The position numbers and the translations under genes are program-made. Of a DNA stretch of 64,000 nt, positions 38,562 to 52,807 are shown piece after piece. The notes under the pieces are model-generated. The model worked only from the letters and a program-made list of their open reading frames with translations. It was not told the origin of the DNA and made no database searches. The DNA is from Balanoglossus misakiensis. Lineage: Eukaryota; Hemichordata. Numbering within the stretch: position 1 is the stretch's first letter; each line of letters opens with the position of its first letter. The stretch covers positions 14,446,001 to 14,510,000 of the forward strand of contig CM082576.2 in the NCBI GenBank assembly GCA_040954595.2, in the 5' to 3' direction.

Positions 38562-41500
38562 ATGAAGTGGACACCCGGAGTTGCTGCGGACGCTGGTATC
38601 GTTGTGGTGGTCCGGACTGGTATCCTCTGTAAAGCAGTCATGTCGTACGTCTGGTCACTACTCTGGTTGATGACTCTGGCGGGTGTCAGTGCGTTACATT
38701 TCTTCACAGATATCTTCCGTGGAAAGGTGAGATTCACTGTTGAATTTTTCACGATTTTCGTTGAATATATAATGCTAAATAATTACATGATATCACAAAT
38801 TTCTTTAAACCAGAAACTATGTTCCAACGTTTTTTACGTTTCCAAAGCCTGTATAGTGACACACACAACCTGTATGTGTTGTCTGGTGTGAAACATCATC
38901 ACCATACTGAATTTAAATGCCCTCTACCATTATTTGATAAAGATTTGTTACCATTGTCAAAAATAGGAAGTGAAGTGACGTGGAAATATGGTTTGTGTGA
39001 CTAGAAATGAGATATTTTTTTATGATAGAGAAAGGTGTTTACAGGAATGCATTGATGCTGACACATCAACAGTTGTAATCCAATCATCTTGAAGCCAGGT
39101 GGGTGTGTAAAAATAGACAACTGTTGATCTAGATGGATGTGCATATGGTGCATCGTTTTATTGAAAGCACTGGGTGCCGTTTATTATATCAATCATACCA
39201 GACTATATTTGACCAACATTTTCACTATGACATATATTGTGCAAGAAATTGAAACTGAATTTTCAGAAATTTTCCGTCATTATATAGATTCCGAATGAAA
39301 CATTTGAATGTGATGTACACTTGACTGGGGTTACCTAACAATTTGCATGACTATTCTTGCTGGTATAGACTGGACACTGCTGGTAATGAAGTCTAGTGCA
39401 TGACTAAAATGAAATCTGATGTGGGTTATGTTTTAATTTAGATGCTGGAAAAACGTTTGAAGTTACATACCTTTATGCTTTAATTAATATACTTAATAGT
39501 GCAGAAAATAGATGTTTTGTTAGGTCTGTTTGACCTGCACCAAACAATTCTACTGAAAACAGTGTCAGTTTCTATACAGACTTATACGTGCAGACATAAA
39601 AATACAGTAGCATTATTATTCTCATAAATTTAAATCCTTAATCAACTGATTAAGGATTAACTGAGAGAAAGGAAATCCTTGACCAGTGCATACAATTATA
39701 CAAAGTTGATTATTATTGGTTGGTGATGATCTAAAATCATTTAGCCTTGAAACAGCTACCGGTAGTTCTAACAATATATGGCAAAATTTGAAATGAATGA
39801 AACATCCAACAGGTTGCTACTTGTAATTCCTGATGTTGCCCTTGAAATTCAGCATAATCGTATTTATATTAGATTATAATGTCAGATTCCACCTTTCTAC
39901 ATGAACATGTACTTGCTGTCAGTCCACATATATAATGGTACCATGTAGTCTTGGAGTTTCTGCATGACTTGTCGTTTTGCCTGTTTAGCTATTAACGCTA
40001 CTTGTTGATTTTGCTGTCAGCACGTTTTAATGGCAAAACTGGCACATTAAAGGACTAGAAACTACCAGAATGTGACGGATGCACCAACATGTACAATTGC
40101 TTCCAAGTGATGATGGAAAATGAATGACGTAGGATTAAAATAGGAGAACTACTTTGGATGGTGTACACGTGTGGTAGTGCTATTGTTCGAAAGGATAATG
40201 GTATTTTCAGTTGATGCTAGCTGTTTCTAAATTTATAATCTGTCAACATTGAAAAAAAAACATTGTGTTGCTGATCCTCAGTGTCTGCGATATACCGTAA
40301 ATTTAATGACAATGATAACTTGTCAAATGCACCTGTTTTGATGGATTTGAAATGAAATGGATTTAACTGATTAAGAGTTCTCAAAAATATCTGGTTCCCA
40401 TGCTCACTCATATGGATGCTTGATTATATATTATACTAAAATATATTTTGTGCAAATTACTCTTTAATTTCACAAAATAAAGTGTGACTGCATTTTTGAA
40501 ATGGTTCCTGACAAACTTGAACATAAAGAATGGAAACATTTAAATCATAGTTCTGAAAGTCTGATGCATTATACTATAAAAATATTTGCAAATTACTCTT
40601 TAATTTCACAGAATATTTAAGTGTGATTGCATTTTCGAAATGGTTCCTGACCCAAACTTGAACAAATGCAAAGAATAGAAACATACGATTGAGTTCTGAA
40701 AGTCTGCATGCGTTACTGCCCTATATACCCAATAACTTTGGTTCAGCCATGTTGAATTTTAATTGTGGTTTTATCTGTGTACATGGAATGGGCATTAAAT
40801 GACCCTGGGAGTCTCCTTCAACATGGTGATAGAGAGATTTTGATTTTTACCTGTCTCGTATACTTCATATACCGGTAATGTTCCATTTTTCAGTATGTTA
40901 ACAAGAGGTGAACCTGCCATATTGATACACAACATCATACCTGATTGATATTGTTTTCTTGTTTGTTTTTTTCCGCCAGAAAAAGAAAGAACGCACCTCA
41001 GGTTCTGCTTTACACCAGGTTTTACAAAATTATAAGGTAAGGCCAATAATCTTCATGACCTTTAAATGAAGGCGACCATAATTACATTGATGATTTGAGT
41101 CAAGTTCATTACACAATCACTTTTTTGGCTATTATATTCACATTTGGGAACGCATGTAGAGTGTAGATCTAGTTCATAGAAACCTCTGTAACATATTGAA
41201 CTCCCATCCATGCATGCCGGAGGTACTAAATTTAGCTCAAATAAGTGGGGAAAACTAATATTTACTGGTTTGCAGCCTTTCACGGGGACATCAATGGATA
41301 AACAGAGAACGAGTCAAGGATTTTGTCGTGTACAATATGGTGGTTGTTTTTAATGAAGCAAAAATGTGTGAATTTATTGATTTCAGGGAGAGAGTGTTAG
41401 TCGTAATTCAGATGTACAAACCCAATGGTGATTCATATTAAAAAGAAAACTGTCAACATGTTTCACTTAATGGCCATCATCTGTAATTTGTTACTTTTCT

Positions 41501-44500
41501 TCTAGTACTTTGTTGACAAATTTAGTAGCAAGGTGTAAGTGAGCATTGCATGAATTTGCTTATGGGACTTTAAATTCGGTTTCCAAAAATCAACGACGTG
41601 GCACTGGCACTGATGTTGACCAATTTTCTCACAATACATGTACGGTCATGTTCAACAGCTTTCTGTGCTATCGTTGTAAAACAATAAATGTCACACAGCA
41701 TATTGCACAGTATAGATATTGTAGGCTGTCAAGGGCAGCCAGGTCTTGAACAAATAGAACAATCTATAGTTTGGTGGATCATGTGACTTCCAAGACTTTG
41801 GATCTTTTTGCCTGGATTTAGAGTTGACCCTTGCTTGTAATTGAAAGTTGGCAATTTCTGGATCTGACTGCAGAGTGCATTGAAACTGAAATAAGTCATG
41901 TGAAAGCTGAGCCTGGAATGTTTCATCTCGGATGGCATTAACAAGGGGGATTGTCCCCTTTGCTAGATTCTTTTTTGGGGGGAGGGGGGGAGGGGGTCCA
42001 CTACAGGCAAGGAGGGACTGTGATGTGTCTGAGGTATGACTGACATCATTTTATGGGGTGCTGTTCAATCCTTGACAAATTGCAAGGGGGTGCCAAATTT
42101 CAAAAGAGGGTGAATCGTCCCATTTACCCCTGTCTAGATAAAACACTGTTATGCTTACCTGTACATGTACATACAATTAATTTTCTGTTCCATAAAGTCT
42201 GCCTTTCTTTTATTCACACAAAGGTGTTCCCAATCCACACGAAAACTGGGTGGGAACTGGAGAGGTTCTGCCACGGAATCAGAGTATGGAAGCATGAATT
42301 TGCCGCCTTATCACAAAAAATTGTGATCTACGGTTGTCAGACAGTTGCCACAGCAACACCACAGGTAATGTTACATTCTGCAATTACATAGGATATAGAT
42401 TTATTATTTACAAAATTATTGCTAAACAATTATATGGAAATAATGTAGTGTATAGACCTGAATCAGTGATGTATGAAATAACTGACTGAGTGGTATACTA
42501 GCCAAAACCACCAGCTGTGAGAAAAAAACTACTAGCTGTTGAAACACCAGTATTGGTTCAGTGGAAAATCCTGGGAAAAGTATATAACCACACGTGGTGC
42601 TAAAAAAAACACTCAAACAGGAATGAATTTCAGTTTTTGTTCACATCTTTTGGGATAACATTTAAAAAAAAATTCTTGTAAAAAGACCCAATAATCATAC
42701 TGCTTGTAAAATATTTCTAGTGTTTCTGAAAAACGACACTGGGTGACCTGGTGATAAAGTCTAGATTTCTGTGTAAATATGAACATTGCCGGTCTCAATC
42801 ACTGACTGGACATGTGATGGATAGTCATACTTGCAACGGGTCCTGGTCTACACACAAGACATCTGCATCTGATATAAATACAGTAATGAGAAAATATGGG
42901 TGACCTCATTTCGTCACTCAATGGGAAATTCCAATGAAGAAAGGCTCAAAGCTAGACCATGTACTAAAGCTCTTAAAATGATACAAAATACTTTCTTGTA
43001 TTTAATAAAGTTTTATTGGGTCTCGATATCTGTTTTCTATCACATTTCTTGGAATGTGTATGCTGTTCTGTTGTTCCATATTAAAACTGAATGAATTACA
43101 TTTATTATCATTCTTAGTCCTTGAGATATGAAACCCAAGAAATAGTATGTTAAAATCTTTGAAATATTTCATGTCCAGTGTGTGACTTGTCAAATATCAA
43201 AATTCTAAACTCGTGGTAATAGACAGCTATATCCAGTGATGCAGAACAAATACATGTATACAGTTACAGAAACTGTAAAGTGGTCAGCCATATGACGAGG
43301 TGACTTACAAAACAGGCTAAAACTTGGCAGGATTAAAAAAGTAGTTGATTTGATGTTGAAATCATCTACAAAGAAGGAAAAAAACGTTTCATTTGGGAAT
43401 TGCCTCAGTCAAATATATGTAGAAAATACATTATATTTTTCAAAAAAATTATTTCAAGGGCTAATTCCCATTTATGGGCTGTAGAATGTTAAGATTAAAA
43501 AGAAATCGAATACATAAATGTGAAAAATATGAATACAGAATAAGACTTATACAGGTAAGGCAATTGAAATTTTAGACTAACCAATCTGAGAAGGCCTCTG
43601 AAAATTTTATATGGTAATAAATATCAATAGCAGAATTTTAATGTATTCACTTAATTATAGTACCCTGCTCAATTATAAGACCCCATGGACTGTTTGATTG
43701 ATTTGTACGCAATGGTGAATTTGATTATAACACCTATCATTTGGGGAGGGTACCCAACCATCTCCCCCTCCCCTCATTCTGTACTGAATATGTAGATAAG
43801 AATATTGTTGTGGAACATTGTTAAAACAATGCGGTAACACATTTACTGATACAAATCCATTTATATTCATGGCATAACTAAAAATCCATTGTATGTATGG
43901 GGCATAATTTTTATACATAATATCAGTACACATTTTCCTATGTCGTAGCCTTTCTATTTTGAGATGAAAGCATTTGCATATATTAGTGACATTAAAAAAC
44001 ATAAGGTAAGGCGGGTGTTTTAAAACCCAGGTTTTTAAAGATCTTTGAGTGTTGAAAGGGGTAATATAAGAGACTGAACGTGGTAGACATACCAAATTCT
44101 TTCACAGTCACCATACAACTCTGGAGAACAGAAGGTTCAAAATGTTCCATTTGCTGAAGGCCACGTTAAAGGTATACAGTCACCTCCAATTTACATATGC
44201 CCATATATGGCTGAAATGGCGTATTTGAGCATTCTAAAGAACATATGGTCAGGTCTGGTGGCACTCTTTTTTCGCATGTTCCACCCACTGAAAATCTGTG
44301 ATTGGCTAGATCACAATTTACCATGGTAACTGTAGCTAAAATTGTGTATACCTTTAACAGTTTGAAAGCTGATTGATTTCTGGCTACTCTCCTTGCAACA
44401 TTTAAAAGTCACCTAAGAGTTGATAAACGTTGTCGATGAACTTCTATGGAAATGTACAGCATCCGATAATACAGGGCTGATACCTGCAGAGAATTTTGTA

Positions 44501-47500
44501 ATAAACTAGCTCAGTCGTAATAGTGAACTTTTTCATTTGAAACCTGAGTATCTTGCCATACAATATCTGGCAGTGTGCTGTTTTGTTTAATTGCAACATA
44601 TTATTAAGCATTCTTTTTTTTTTTAATTCCAGGAGATACTGAGTACTCTTCAAGATGTCAGTAACACAACAGACTGGGATCCGTACACTGAATATTGTAA
44701 ACTGTCGTGTGAACCCTATCCAAGCAATGCGCCGGACTCAACAGATGCTACCAACCAACAACAACAACAACAGCATCTCTTGTATTTCGACACCGTGTCC
44801 TGTGTGCCAAAGTACAACACCAAAATCCACCGGCTTCAGAAGTTTCTGATCAAGATATCCAACTACATTCCAGGCGTCACAGTTGTGGAGCATGAAAACC
44901 TTTCTGTGACTATCGCCAGGTAAGGTTTGGTGATTGCAATTTTATGAAATGCCTGTTCCTTCTGTGTGTCATAAATTGATTGATGATAACTTTGATTTTA
45001 AACATCTGACATCTGTTATGCTGGATCTTCAATGCCTTAGGCCAAATGTCATTATCTGCAATTGATTATTCAGAAACCTTAGTATATGTGTGTGTGTGTT
45101 TATGCAATAGTTTTACAATAATTGTTTTTGTTCATCCACTCCCAATTAGCTAACCACATGCAAATGGAAAATTAAAAAGATTTTTTTTTTCAATGCAGTG
45201 TATGCATACCAAATAGCATACTATTACTTTAATAATAATTATCAGATATAAGGCTTCAAAGTATTAATTGTAAACATACACAGAAGCTATACACTCTTCT
45301 TATTCAAACATAACAAAGTCAATGTGTTATGTGGACTTAGTGTAATACCAAAGTCACAATTGTATGTAAAATACATATTAAGTAACCCCTTTCACTGGCG
45401 GTGCAGTAAAAAGTTAGTTGCCATTACTATGAAAGTCAATCAATCATAGTTTTATAGACAACAGATGATTTCCTAATGACAGATGGAACCTTGCCAACTC
45501 TGCATTGTCAACTGCTCTTTACATGTGTGTATTTGACTGCTACATGTAGGGGCAGTTTGATAAACAATACACTTTTCATGGTTATTTCATCAAACATTAC
45601 CATTCTATATGAGTCCTACAGTATCTGGCCTGGACTACATAGAATGAATGAATGGCACTGTCAGTCTTTGCATTCAATAAATACATTTTGACATTGTTTC
45701 ATAATGCTTAAAAAGACATCAGTGTTTTGCTAGCAAAACTTTGCAGACGATGTATTTTATATAATTATGATTTAAAAAAATACAGTGTGAGATTTTGTGC
45801 TAAAACCTAGTCACCATCATATAGCAAATCTTAGCAACTATATATGGATGCTCATATTTGCTTGATAGAAATTAGCACAGAAAAGTTGCTGCCCTCTTAC
45901 TGACCTTCTATATATAACAATAATCACCCAATACTGGAAGGAAATTACTTTTTAATGGTTGAAAATAATACTCTCTAAATTCACATTGTATCTCTAACAC
46001 AGATACTGACATGGTCATCATGGTGTGCCGAAATGATCTGAAATTTAAATGAATGTCAAAATATTAAGAATTATTTGAGATTTACCCCGGGTATATACAA
46101 TAAATGTGATGTTGAAGAGTCCTATAAATTTGTTCAAATATTTACATGAATGAATTAATCTAAAATATGAGTTTGCTTTTCATGCATTTGTTTGCTTGTC
46201 TGTCTGTTTGCATGCCCCCGTTTATCTGAGTGTCTGCATCTGTCAATTTATAGCATTCTTTGAAAGTCCAAATAAAATTTTGCCATGGTAATCTTTATTA
46301 ATTTTTCTACAGATAAAAACATCTTACATTTTGAAGTAAAATAGCAACCAAAGTTTTTATTTAGCCTTTTCTTTTTCAGAGAAAAGTGATGGTAAAACTA
46401 TTTTTTTATATAAATTTCAACATATTTTTTGTCATTTTTTTTTTCTTTTTTGTGGTTATAGGTGTTGGCAGACAGACCTGGATGATTCTATATGGATGTT
46501 TAGTGAATGTCCAGACGCAAATGTCCACGGAATATGTTGGACGTACGTCCAGGCCCGTCCACTGCAGGACGGTGTGGGCAGCCTCCTGACAATGGTCGCT
46601 TGTCCAGACGTCGGGGAATCCCCGAAAAGCAAAATGATTGCCACGCAGCTTGCGTCCCTCCGAGATTATTTCCAGTTGAACAGAGTCAAGTTACAGCCCT
46701 CTCAGGAAGACAACATCGGCAACAAGTTGAAGGCGTTCGCCGGCCAGCTGAAGAAGCGAGCGCAGACGTTCAGCTTCAAGAAGGACCAGTTCCATTTGGA
46801 CAGCGCCGACACGCAGGCCATACAGAACGAGTTGAAGGCGACGGACGAACAGGAGAAAGCGGCCGAGAGGGCCAAGAAATCCGAGAAGGAGAAGAAGACG
46901 GAGCCGAGAAAGTTCGGCAAGAGGCTGAGCTTCGATTTCTACAAGAGCACTCCTCCGGAGAAATCGACGAGCAGAGCGAGCGAAGCGAGAGACGGCGTGA
47001 GAGATACGGACAACGCCGGCACTGGCAATATCAGCTGGTTCACGAGTAGCGTAGGAAGCACGACGTCCGTCAGCAGTACTGCCTCCGAGGACTCGCAGCC
47101 GAGCGGCACGAGACACACGCCGGAAAAGGCGAAAGACGACCATCAAGCGAAAAAGGTCAACGGTGACAGTGAAATCACTAAAAGAACACTAGCAGTGAAG
47201 CTCAAAGATTTGGCGAAAAGCGACGCGTTCAGAAAACTTCAGGATGACAAAATGGAGCTGGATGATTCCAGGCATATCCCCAATGGATCGAGTGTGGTCC
47301 GGAAAACTAGTACAAGCAGTACGGATGAATCTGGACAAAGTACACCAACCAAATCAGGGGGGAAATCAACACCAGTACTACCATCAAGTGAGTATTTTCA
47401 TCAGAGTGTCATTTTTGCAGAAAAGCTAAGCAGACTTTTATTTTTGGATATTAAAACACATACAGTTATATTAAGAAAGAATTGTAATTTACCAGTTTCA

Positions 47501-50500
47501 ACCAGACATTAATTCTTGGAATTCTTGGCACCCTGGTCTGTTAGACTGCCAAGTGCATGTTACTCAGTAGGGCCTATACAAGACCCTCAGCTGAACCAGT
47601 GCAAACCAGTACAATTTGGTACATGTTAACTGGGGTTCAAACTGCCAAGTGTGTCTAAGTACATATGTGAGCCATGCCTAGACAGTCAATGTTTAATAAG
47701 AAAAATGGCGCATGCATATAATAGACTTGAGACTCCAACTGGCTGTGACGCCCAGTAGCGTTAGGGACCTGTATCTATGTCAGGACTGGAATTGACCATT
47801 GACGTAGGATTGAAGTGGTTTGAAAACCACTGGCATCGCATGTGTCCTCTAGTAGCCAGTTTTAGCGTCGTTTGTTCTGATCTCCTCTGATTGCACACAT
47901 AGGTACAGAAGTGAAGTTTTACAGAACGCTGGCCAATCAAGCAGCGGCTGAAGTCTTGGCCGAAGCTCTGAAAGCGGCGTCCATCGATGTGTCTTCCACC
48001 GATGCTGAGCAGAGACGACAGACAGGAGGATGGCAGTAAGTTTTAATTATTAACTGTTGAAGTGAATTTTTAGAGATCTTTATCAGGTGGTGCACCGTGG
48101 TGGAGTGGTTTATGATTAATGCAGATAGATGCCTGTGTGTAAGAATGTGGATATGACAACATTTTAGGAGGGATGTTTACAGTTTAGTCAATGTATGTAG
48201 CTTTAATACATGCAGAAGGGGTAAGTATTGCAAGTACTGTAATGTGAAAATTACTTGCAATGAGAGCTATATCATCTACTGGGTAGTTCTTGAACATTGT
48301 AATAGTGGGCATCAAGTTTGATGTAAAATTTTCAATTATTTGACCGGAAATGGCCAGTGTGATATGTTTTCAAAATAATCACTGTCACCACTGTACACGT
48401 CTAATTTTTACTCGTCAATCACAGTTTATTTGAATCATTCATTCATGTAGAGGTGTAGACTAATAAATCCCCCTTCATGCACTATCTGTGCAGGTTTCAG
48501 TGTCTCGAGAAAGAAGTGGTCATTCTGAGAAAAGATGGCACAGGCCCTTATCACAGGTGAGTGTGTAAGACAATGCTTCAATCATGTGACTCTATAAGTT
48601 CAAAAGAATACATCGCTAGTGTTGGTACCGGTACCACATCTTTTTATTACATTGACATATTTCATACAAATATTCATGAAGATGAAACAGTGAGTAAACA
48701 AATTGCACATTTATTGATGTGTATTCCAGAAGCTGTAGATTGGCTCTGCTTATTCCCTAGTCTGATTAGTCTATCGTTCATGGGATACACCAGTGATATC
48801 AATGCGTGAATCTGTAGACTACCACATACCAGTAAAAGCTCTAAACTATGTCATTTTGCCATTTTGGTATCACCCTGTTACATTTAACGATTCAATTATC
48901 ATAAAAAGCTTGCACATGGTAAAGGCTTACATGGATAGCTATTTAAACAGTATTAATGTATTCTGTATAATTGAAAGTCTGTGTGTGTGTGTTTTACAGT
49001 TTCCTTGGTAAAGGTCTGATCAAAGCGCCTCCCAAAGCGGTCTATGAGGCAATCAAGAATCCTCTGACCAGATTCACTTATGATAACATGCTGAAGGTGA
49101 GACTGTCTGCTGTTATCTAATCATGATGGCTTGTGTGCTAGTCATCCAGATACCCAAATTTCTGTGTTGTGACGAAAATTGCGAGACATTGAGTAGATTT
49201 AGGGCAAATAGTATAGCCATATAATGTACGGTATGAATACTGACTGCTGGTGACTCAGCCTCATGACTCCCTTTGGTTGTTCTGATTTGTATATGTACAT
49301 GTGCATGTACACATTGTATATATATACACATGCATATGATTTGCATGGAAACTTGTGTTACATGTAAGATTGACACACTACAGACACTGTACTGATACAT
49401 GAAAATTCGTCATGGTTGATATTTTGTCACATGACAAGAATGGAAACTGCGCTTCCAGAATATTTTAATTTTCCATGAGTATATAAGTGGATATGTTTTG
49501 CCGCTGTAATTTCTATACATCTATTGATTGCAGAAATTGGATGTTGTTGCAAACCTGGGAACGGGATTACAAGTCTGTAAGTAGGCAATGATGAGCAGAT
49601 GTATTTTGCATATCAAGCATAGTGATTGCTAAGGAAATTTTACAATCACTTGACCTGAAAAAAAGAAAATGCCCTGTTTTAAAGTTTCTGTTAATAATAC
49701 AGCTTATAGAAGAAGGGGCACATGAGATTAAAAAATGACCTGTATTGTTATTTTAAATGAAAGATGTGAAATTTCTGAAATTTTGTCAAATCTTTCCAGT
49801 TTTTATAGCCGTGGGTAGGTGCATGTCTGTTCAATCTAATTTTAGAAATGATATGTTTTTCATCTTCTCAGTTTTATTTCGACACCAAGAAATATGGCAT
49901 GGATTCAGAGAGACAAGCTCACATTAGAGGGAATGAATAATCCATAAATTGTACAAGACAGATTTGTGAGATCATTTTATCCATTATTTTTTTGCAGTGC
50001 ATATGATACATGAAACCACTCAGATCTTCCGGAAAGATTGTCGAGACTTTTCTGTTCTACAGACAAGCCGAATTGATGTAAGTCCTATCATCCCCACACA
50101 TTATCTGATTATATTCAGCGTGATGGAAAATGTATTCCTTAATACAAAAGACATTGCATAATGAGATTTTTGTTTCACATGTGATACGCCTTTAGGAGTA
50201 TTTAAATAAATCAAAAATGACAATATAAAACGCAATGTTCAGATAGACAGACATGGGTATTTTCTGGTTGGTTTCCTATAAGAAGGGTGTTAAAAATATC
50301 TCCTTTTGATTTGTGGTGGATTGAACATTTTTTTCCCCATTTGTCCTGTAACCTAGCAACGTGTGGATAGCAATCTTAGAATTTCATTAAAACCGCCAGA
50401 CCTATTCATTGTGACATGTGTCAGGCCATATGGCAGGAGATTGAATGATTAAAATAAAATGAAATTTTTGAGCACTTTTGAAATCCACTGTCATAATGCT

Positions 50501-51385
50501 AGGTATCAGAATCTTTCTCAAAAGAAATCTTTAATATGCAAATTCATATCGCAATGTGACATATTCGGTATCTTTGCCAAAAGTTTAAATTTGCATTTTG
50601 GATTTATTGCAGATGTTCAGTATATGATATGTGCCTCACTGCTTGATAATCATCTTGTTCCAGTACTGATTGTTCAATACCACCATGCATCACCTGAATG
50701 TACAGAAATCCTCAATAATTTTCATAAATCAACATATCTAATTTGTGTGTTTATTTACCAGGGGGATCTGTACATTGTGGCAATGACCTCCGTGGACTGG
50801 CCTGATAGTCAGACTCCAGAGGGCGGTGTAAGAGCGATCGTCATACCCAGTGGGTGGGTGATAGAGCCAGCTTTTCGAAACAGGAAGATTCAGTCGATGG
50901 TTACGTATATGGTCCAGGTACGTAGATGTTCAGTCAGGAATGATCCATCTGCAAGGTGTTCTAATAATTTCTGTAATCGCACAAGTAAATTAAAATCTCC
51001 ATTTTCTGCAAGCAAATTGCCATGTCCAGATATTCTGACTGTACAGTTAGTAGATGTTTGGCAGCAGTTTGAGAGTTTTCATGGCTATTTAAAGAAACTG
51101 AATTTGGGATTTTTAGAAATATGGTCATCCGCTGTCAGTATCAACTGCAGTTCCTCATATTTCTTAAACCTATACTTGTGAAAGGGAACTGAATTAATTT
51201 TTGAACAATTATGTAAACATAAAAACAGTTGAAAGGCTAATATATCATTCACCGTATTTCTGCTTGTTCTGCAGATTGACGTTGGCGGCAAAGATGTCCC
51301 GGCGAGCTTCTTCAATTTCCTTTCCAAGAGACTTCCACTCAGCATCGCGTACCTCAGGCAGTATTTGCAGTCTGGTCTTCCATAA
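38562..51385 (+). CDS. Membrane-anchored protein with two START-like lipid-transfer domains
   Basis: Thirteen coding exons: 38562-38726, 40980-41036, 41506-41532 (27-nt microexon), 42224-42364, 44633-44919, 46462-47387, 47903-48035, 48494-48556, 49000-49096, 49534-49576, 49998-50077, 50762-50917, 51275-51385; about 761 residues. A hydrophobic segment (about 28-49, WSLLWLMTLAGVSALHFF) is followed by a KKKK run. Residues about 90-320 look START-like: VWKHEF, YGCQTVATATPQEIL, WDPY, then ARCWQTDLDD and GSLLTMVACPD. A polyQ stretch lies in the loop. A charged, Ser-rich linker in the GC-rich exon 6 follows. Residues about 540-755 are a clear START domain: CLEKEVVILRKDG, CRDFSVLQTSR, IPSGWVIEP, MVQIDVGG. 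START folds bind sterols or phospholipids. I infer an organelle-membrane lipid-transfer protein. The second START is surer than the first. I do not recognise an orthologue name. MSYVWSLL (Met27) is an alternative start. Confidence 0.88.
40431..40705. repeat. Two-copy tandem duplication, period about 138 bp
   Basis: Both units contain GCAAATTACTCTTTAATTTC, ATGGTTCCTGAC and GTTCTGAAAGTCTG in the same order (first at about 40431, second at about 40569). In intron 1 of the double-START gene. Confidence 0.7.
44166..44357. mobile_element. TTAA-flanked MITE (piggyBac-like), copy 2, opposite orientation
   Basis: 192 bp bounded by TTAA with inverted ends AGGTATACAGTCACC and GTATACCT. The internal sequence is the reverse complement of the copies at 27.6 and 55.4 kb. 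Located in an intron of the double-START gene. Confidence 0.7.
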
Positions 51386-51517
51386 TTCACAGTCTGATTG
51401 TAGTCAACCCGCCCGTGTCTGCAGCTTTGTTCTGCTGTAATGTCCATCATTCCGGACGTCACGATGCAATATGAGGTTTGCCATCTATGGAGATCTAACA
51501 AAATTACGTGGCATACA

Positions 51518-51689
51518 CCCTTTTTTTGTAAGTCTAGCACCCTCATGCTGCCATCATGAATTTGAACTCAAAGCGAGGCTGATGGGGAAAGTTGACCAAT
51601 CACATCGAGGGCATGTCCCAACTGGCCTCGTTCTTGAGGTCAAATTCATGATGGTTGCTTGAGGGCGCTAGACTTACTGTGAAAAGGGG
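51518..51689. repeat. Foldback element in the 3'UTR of the double-START gene
   Basis: Left GTAAGTCTAGC and CCATCATGAATTTGA are mirrored by right TCAAATTCATGATGG and GCTAGACTTAC. About 170 bp with a central unpaired region. Confidence 0.65.
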
Positions 51690-52801
51690 GGGGGTTTGGG
51701 GAATCCCCATCTATAGTGTAAAACGTAGACAGTTCTATCACTGACAACATTCTACCAGAGCTGATCAAGAGCGGAGGAGGAATGACTAGTGATCGTGGAT
51801 ATTTACATAGAATTTTTGAATATGTAGTGTACCATATGGCAGGTGTACCATACTTTCATTTCATTTTCTAGTTTCCTGCTCTAGTTATTTTTTGTTACTA
51901 GCAATGCTTGACGTGTAAACTTTCTTCCTCATTATTTGCTCTCGATGGTCAGTTCTAACACTGTTTCAAGTCTTCCTTCTCTCCTAGGATACTTTTATAC
52001 TTTTTTGGACAGGGTCAATGTCACTTTCCCTTAGAGAAGCACAGTCAGCAATCCCAGTCTTTGTCAGAGACAATTGGAGATTTGACCCTTGATCCCAGTT
52101 TTGCATTATGAGATGCATTTTCTGATTTTAGTGAGCACAGTACAAGCCTGGCTCTTCATCATTATCTTGATTTTATGTTATGGAGCTGGCCAGGCGACTG
52201 AAATTGCCAGAATAGGTGTTTCGACAACCTGATCATTTCTTCCAGAAGACTTGAAAATAACGTTCATCGGAACATGTTAAATGTGCATTGCACTAACTGA
52301 TTCCGTAGTGTCATGTGTAATATCTAATCATGTAACAGTGCCTGAAAGCAGTGAAGGACTTTTTTTATAAGAGCCCACAACCTGTTTCAATATTTATGTT
52401 CATTTCATATTCCATGACAGACAAGGAAAAGCTGACAGTACATGTATGCTAATTTGTGCAATATCAAAAGCCACTTTTTGAACAAGTATTCGTGTTGTAA
52501 ATTCTGACGCAAGAGTTTTGAGTACAACTGAAATGTGCATATACTGATAAACCAAAAGAATTCATATCATTAAACTGTTATAAAAGTCTTTTCAGTGTAA
52601 ACTAAGATTTTCTATTTATGTTGACTTTTTTTAGTTTGTTTTATAACTTCAAAGAGGCTGCAGTTGTTTTGACCATTTTGCTTGGCTGAATTTGGTTTTA
52701 ATGTTTTAGTTTATGTTTTAGTTTAGTATATATGTGTATGTAAGCATAAAGAAGCTCATCACTGATTTTGGTTATCCATAGATATGAATCTAAAACTCAG
52801 A

Positions 52802-52807
52802 AATAAA
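52802..52807 (+). terminator. Polyadenylation signal AATAAA, double-START gene
   Basis: A canonical hexamer about 1.4 kb after the stop codon. Confidence 0.4.

Larger units (their letters stand above)
51386..52807 (+). other. 3'UTR of the double-START gene
   Basis: Non-coding sequence after the TAA at 51383-51385, running to AATAAA at 52802-52807. It contains a foldback element at about 51518-51689. Long 3'UTR use is inferred from the absence of an earlier strong hexamer. Confidence 0.45.

Noticed and set aside
46691-47146. 151-codon minus-strand frame, and a plus-strand frame at 46507-47049
   Set aside because: Shadows of exon 6 of the double-START gene in GC-rich sequence.
50459-51181. 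240-codon plus-strand frame
   Set aside because: Only 50762-50917 is coding (an exon of the second START domain); the flanks are intron.
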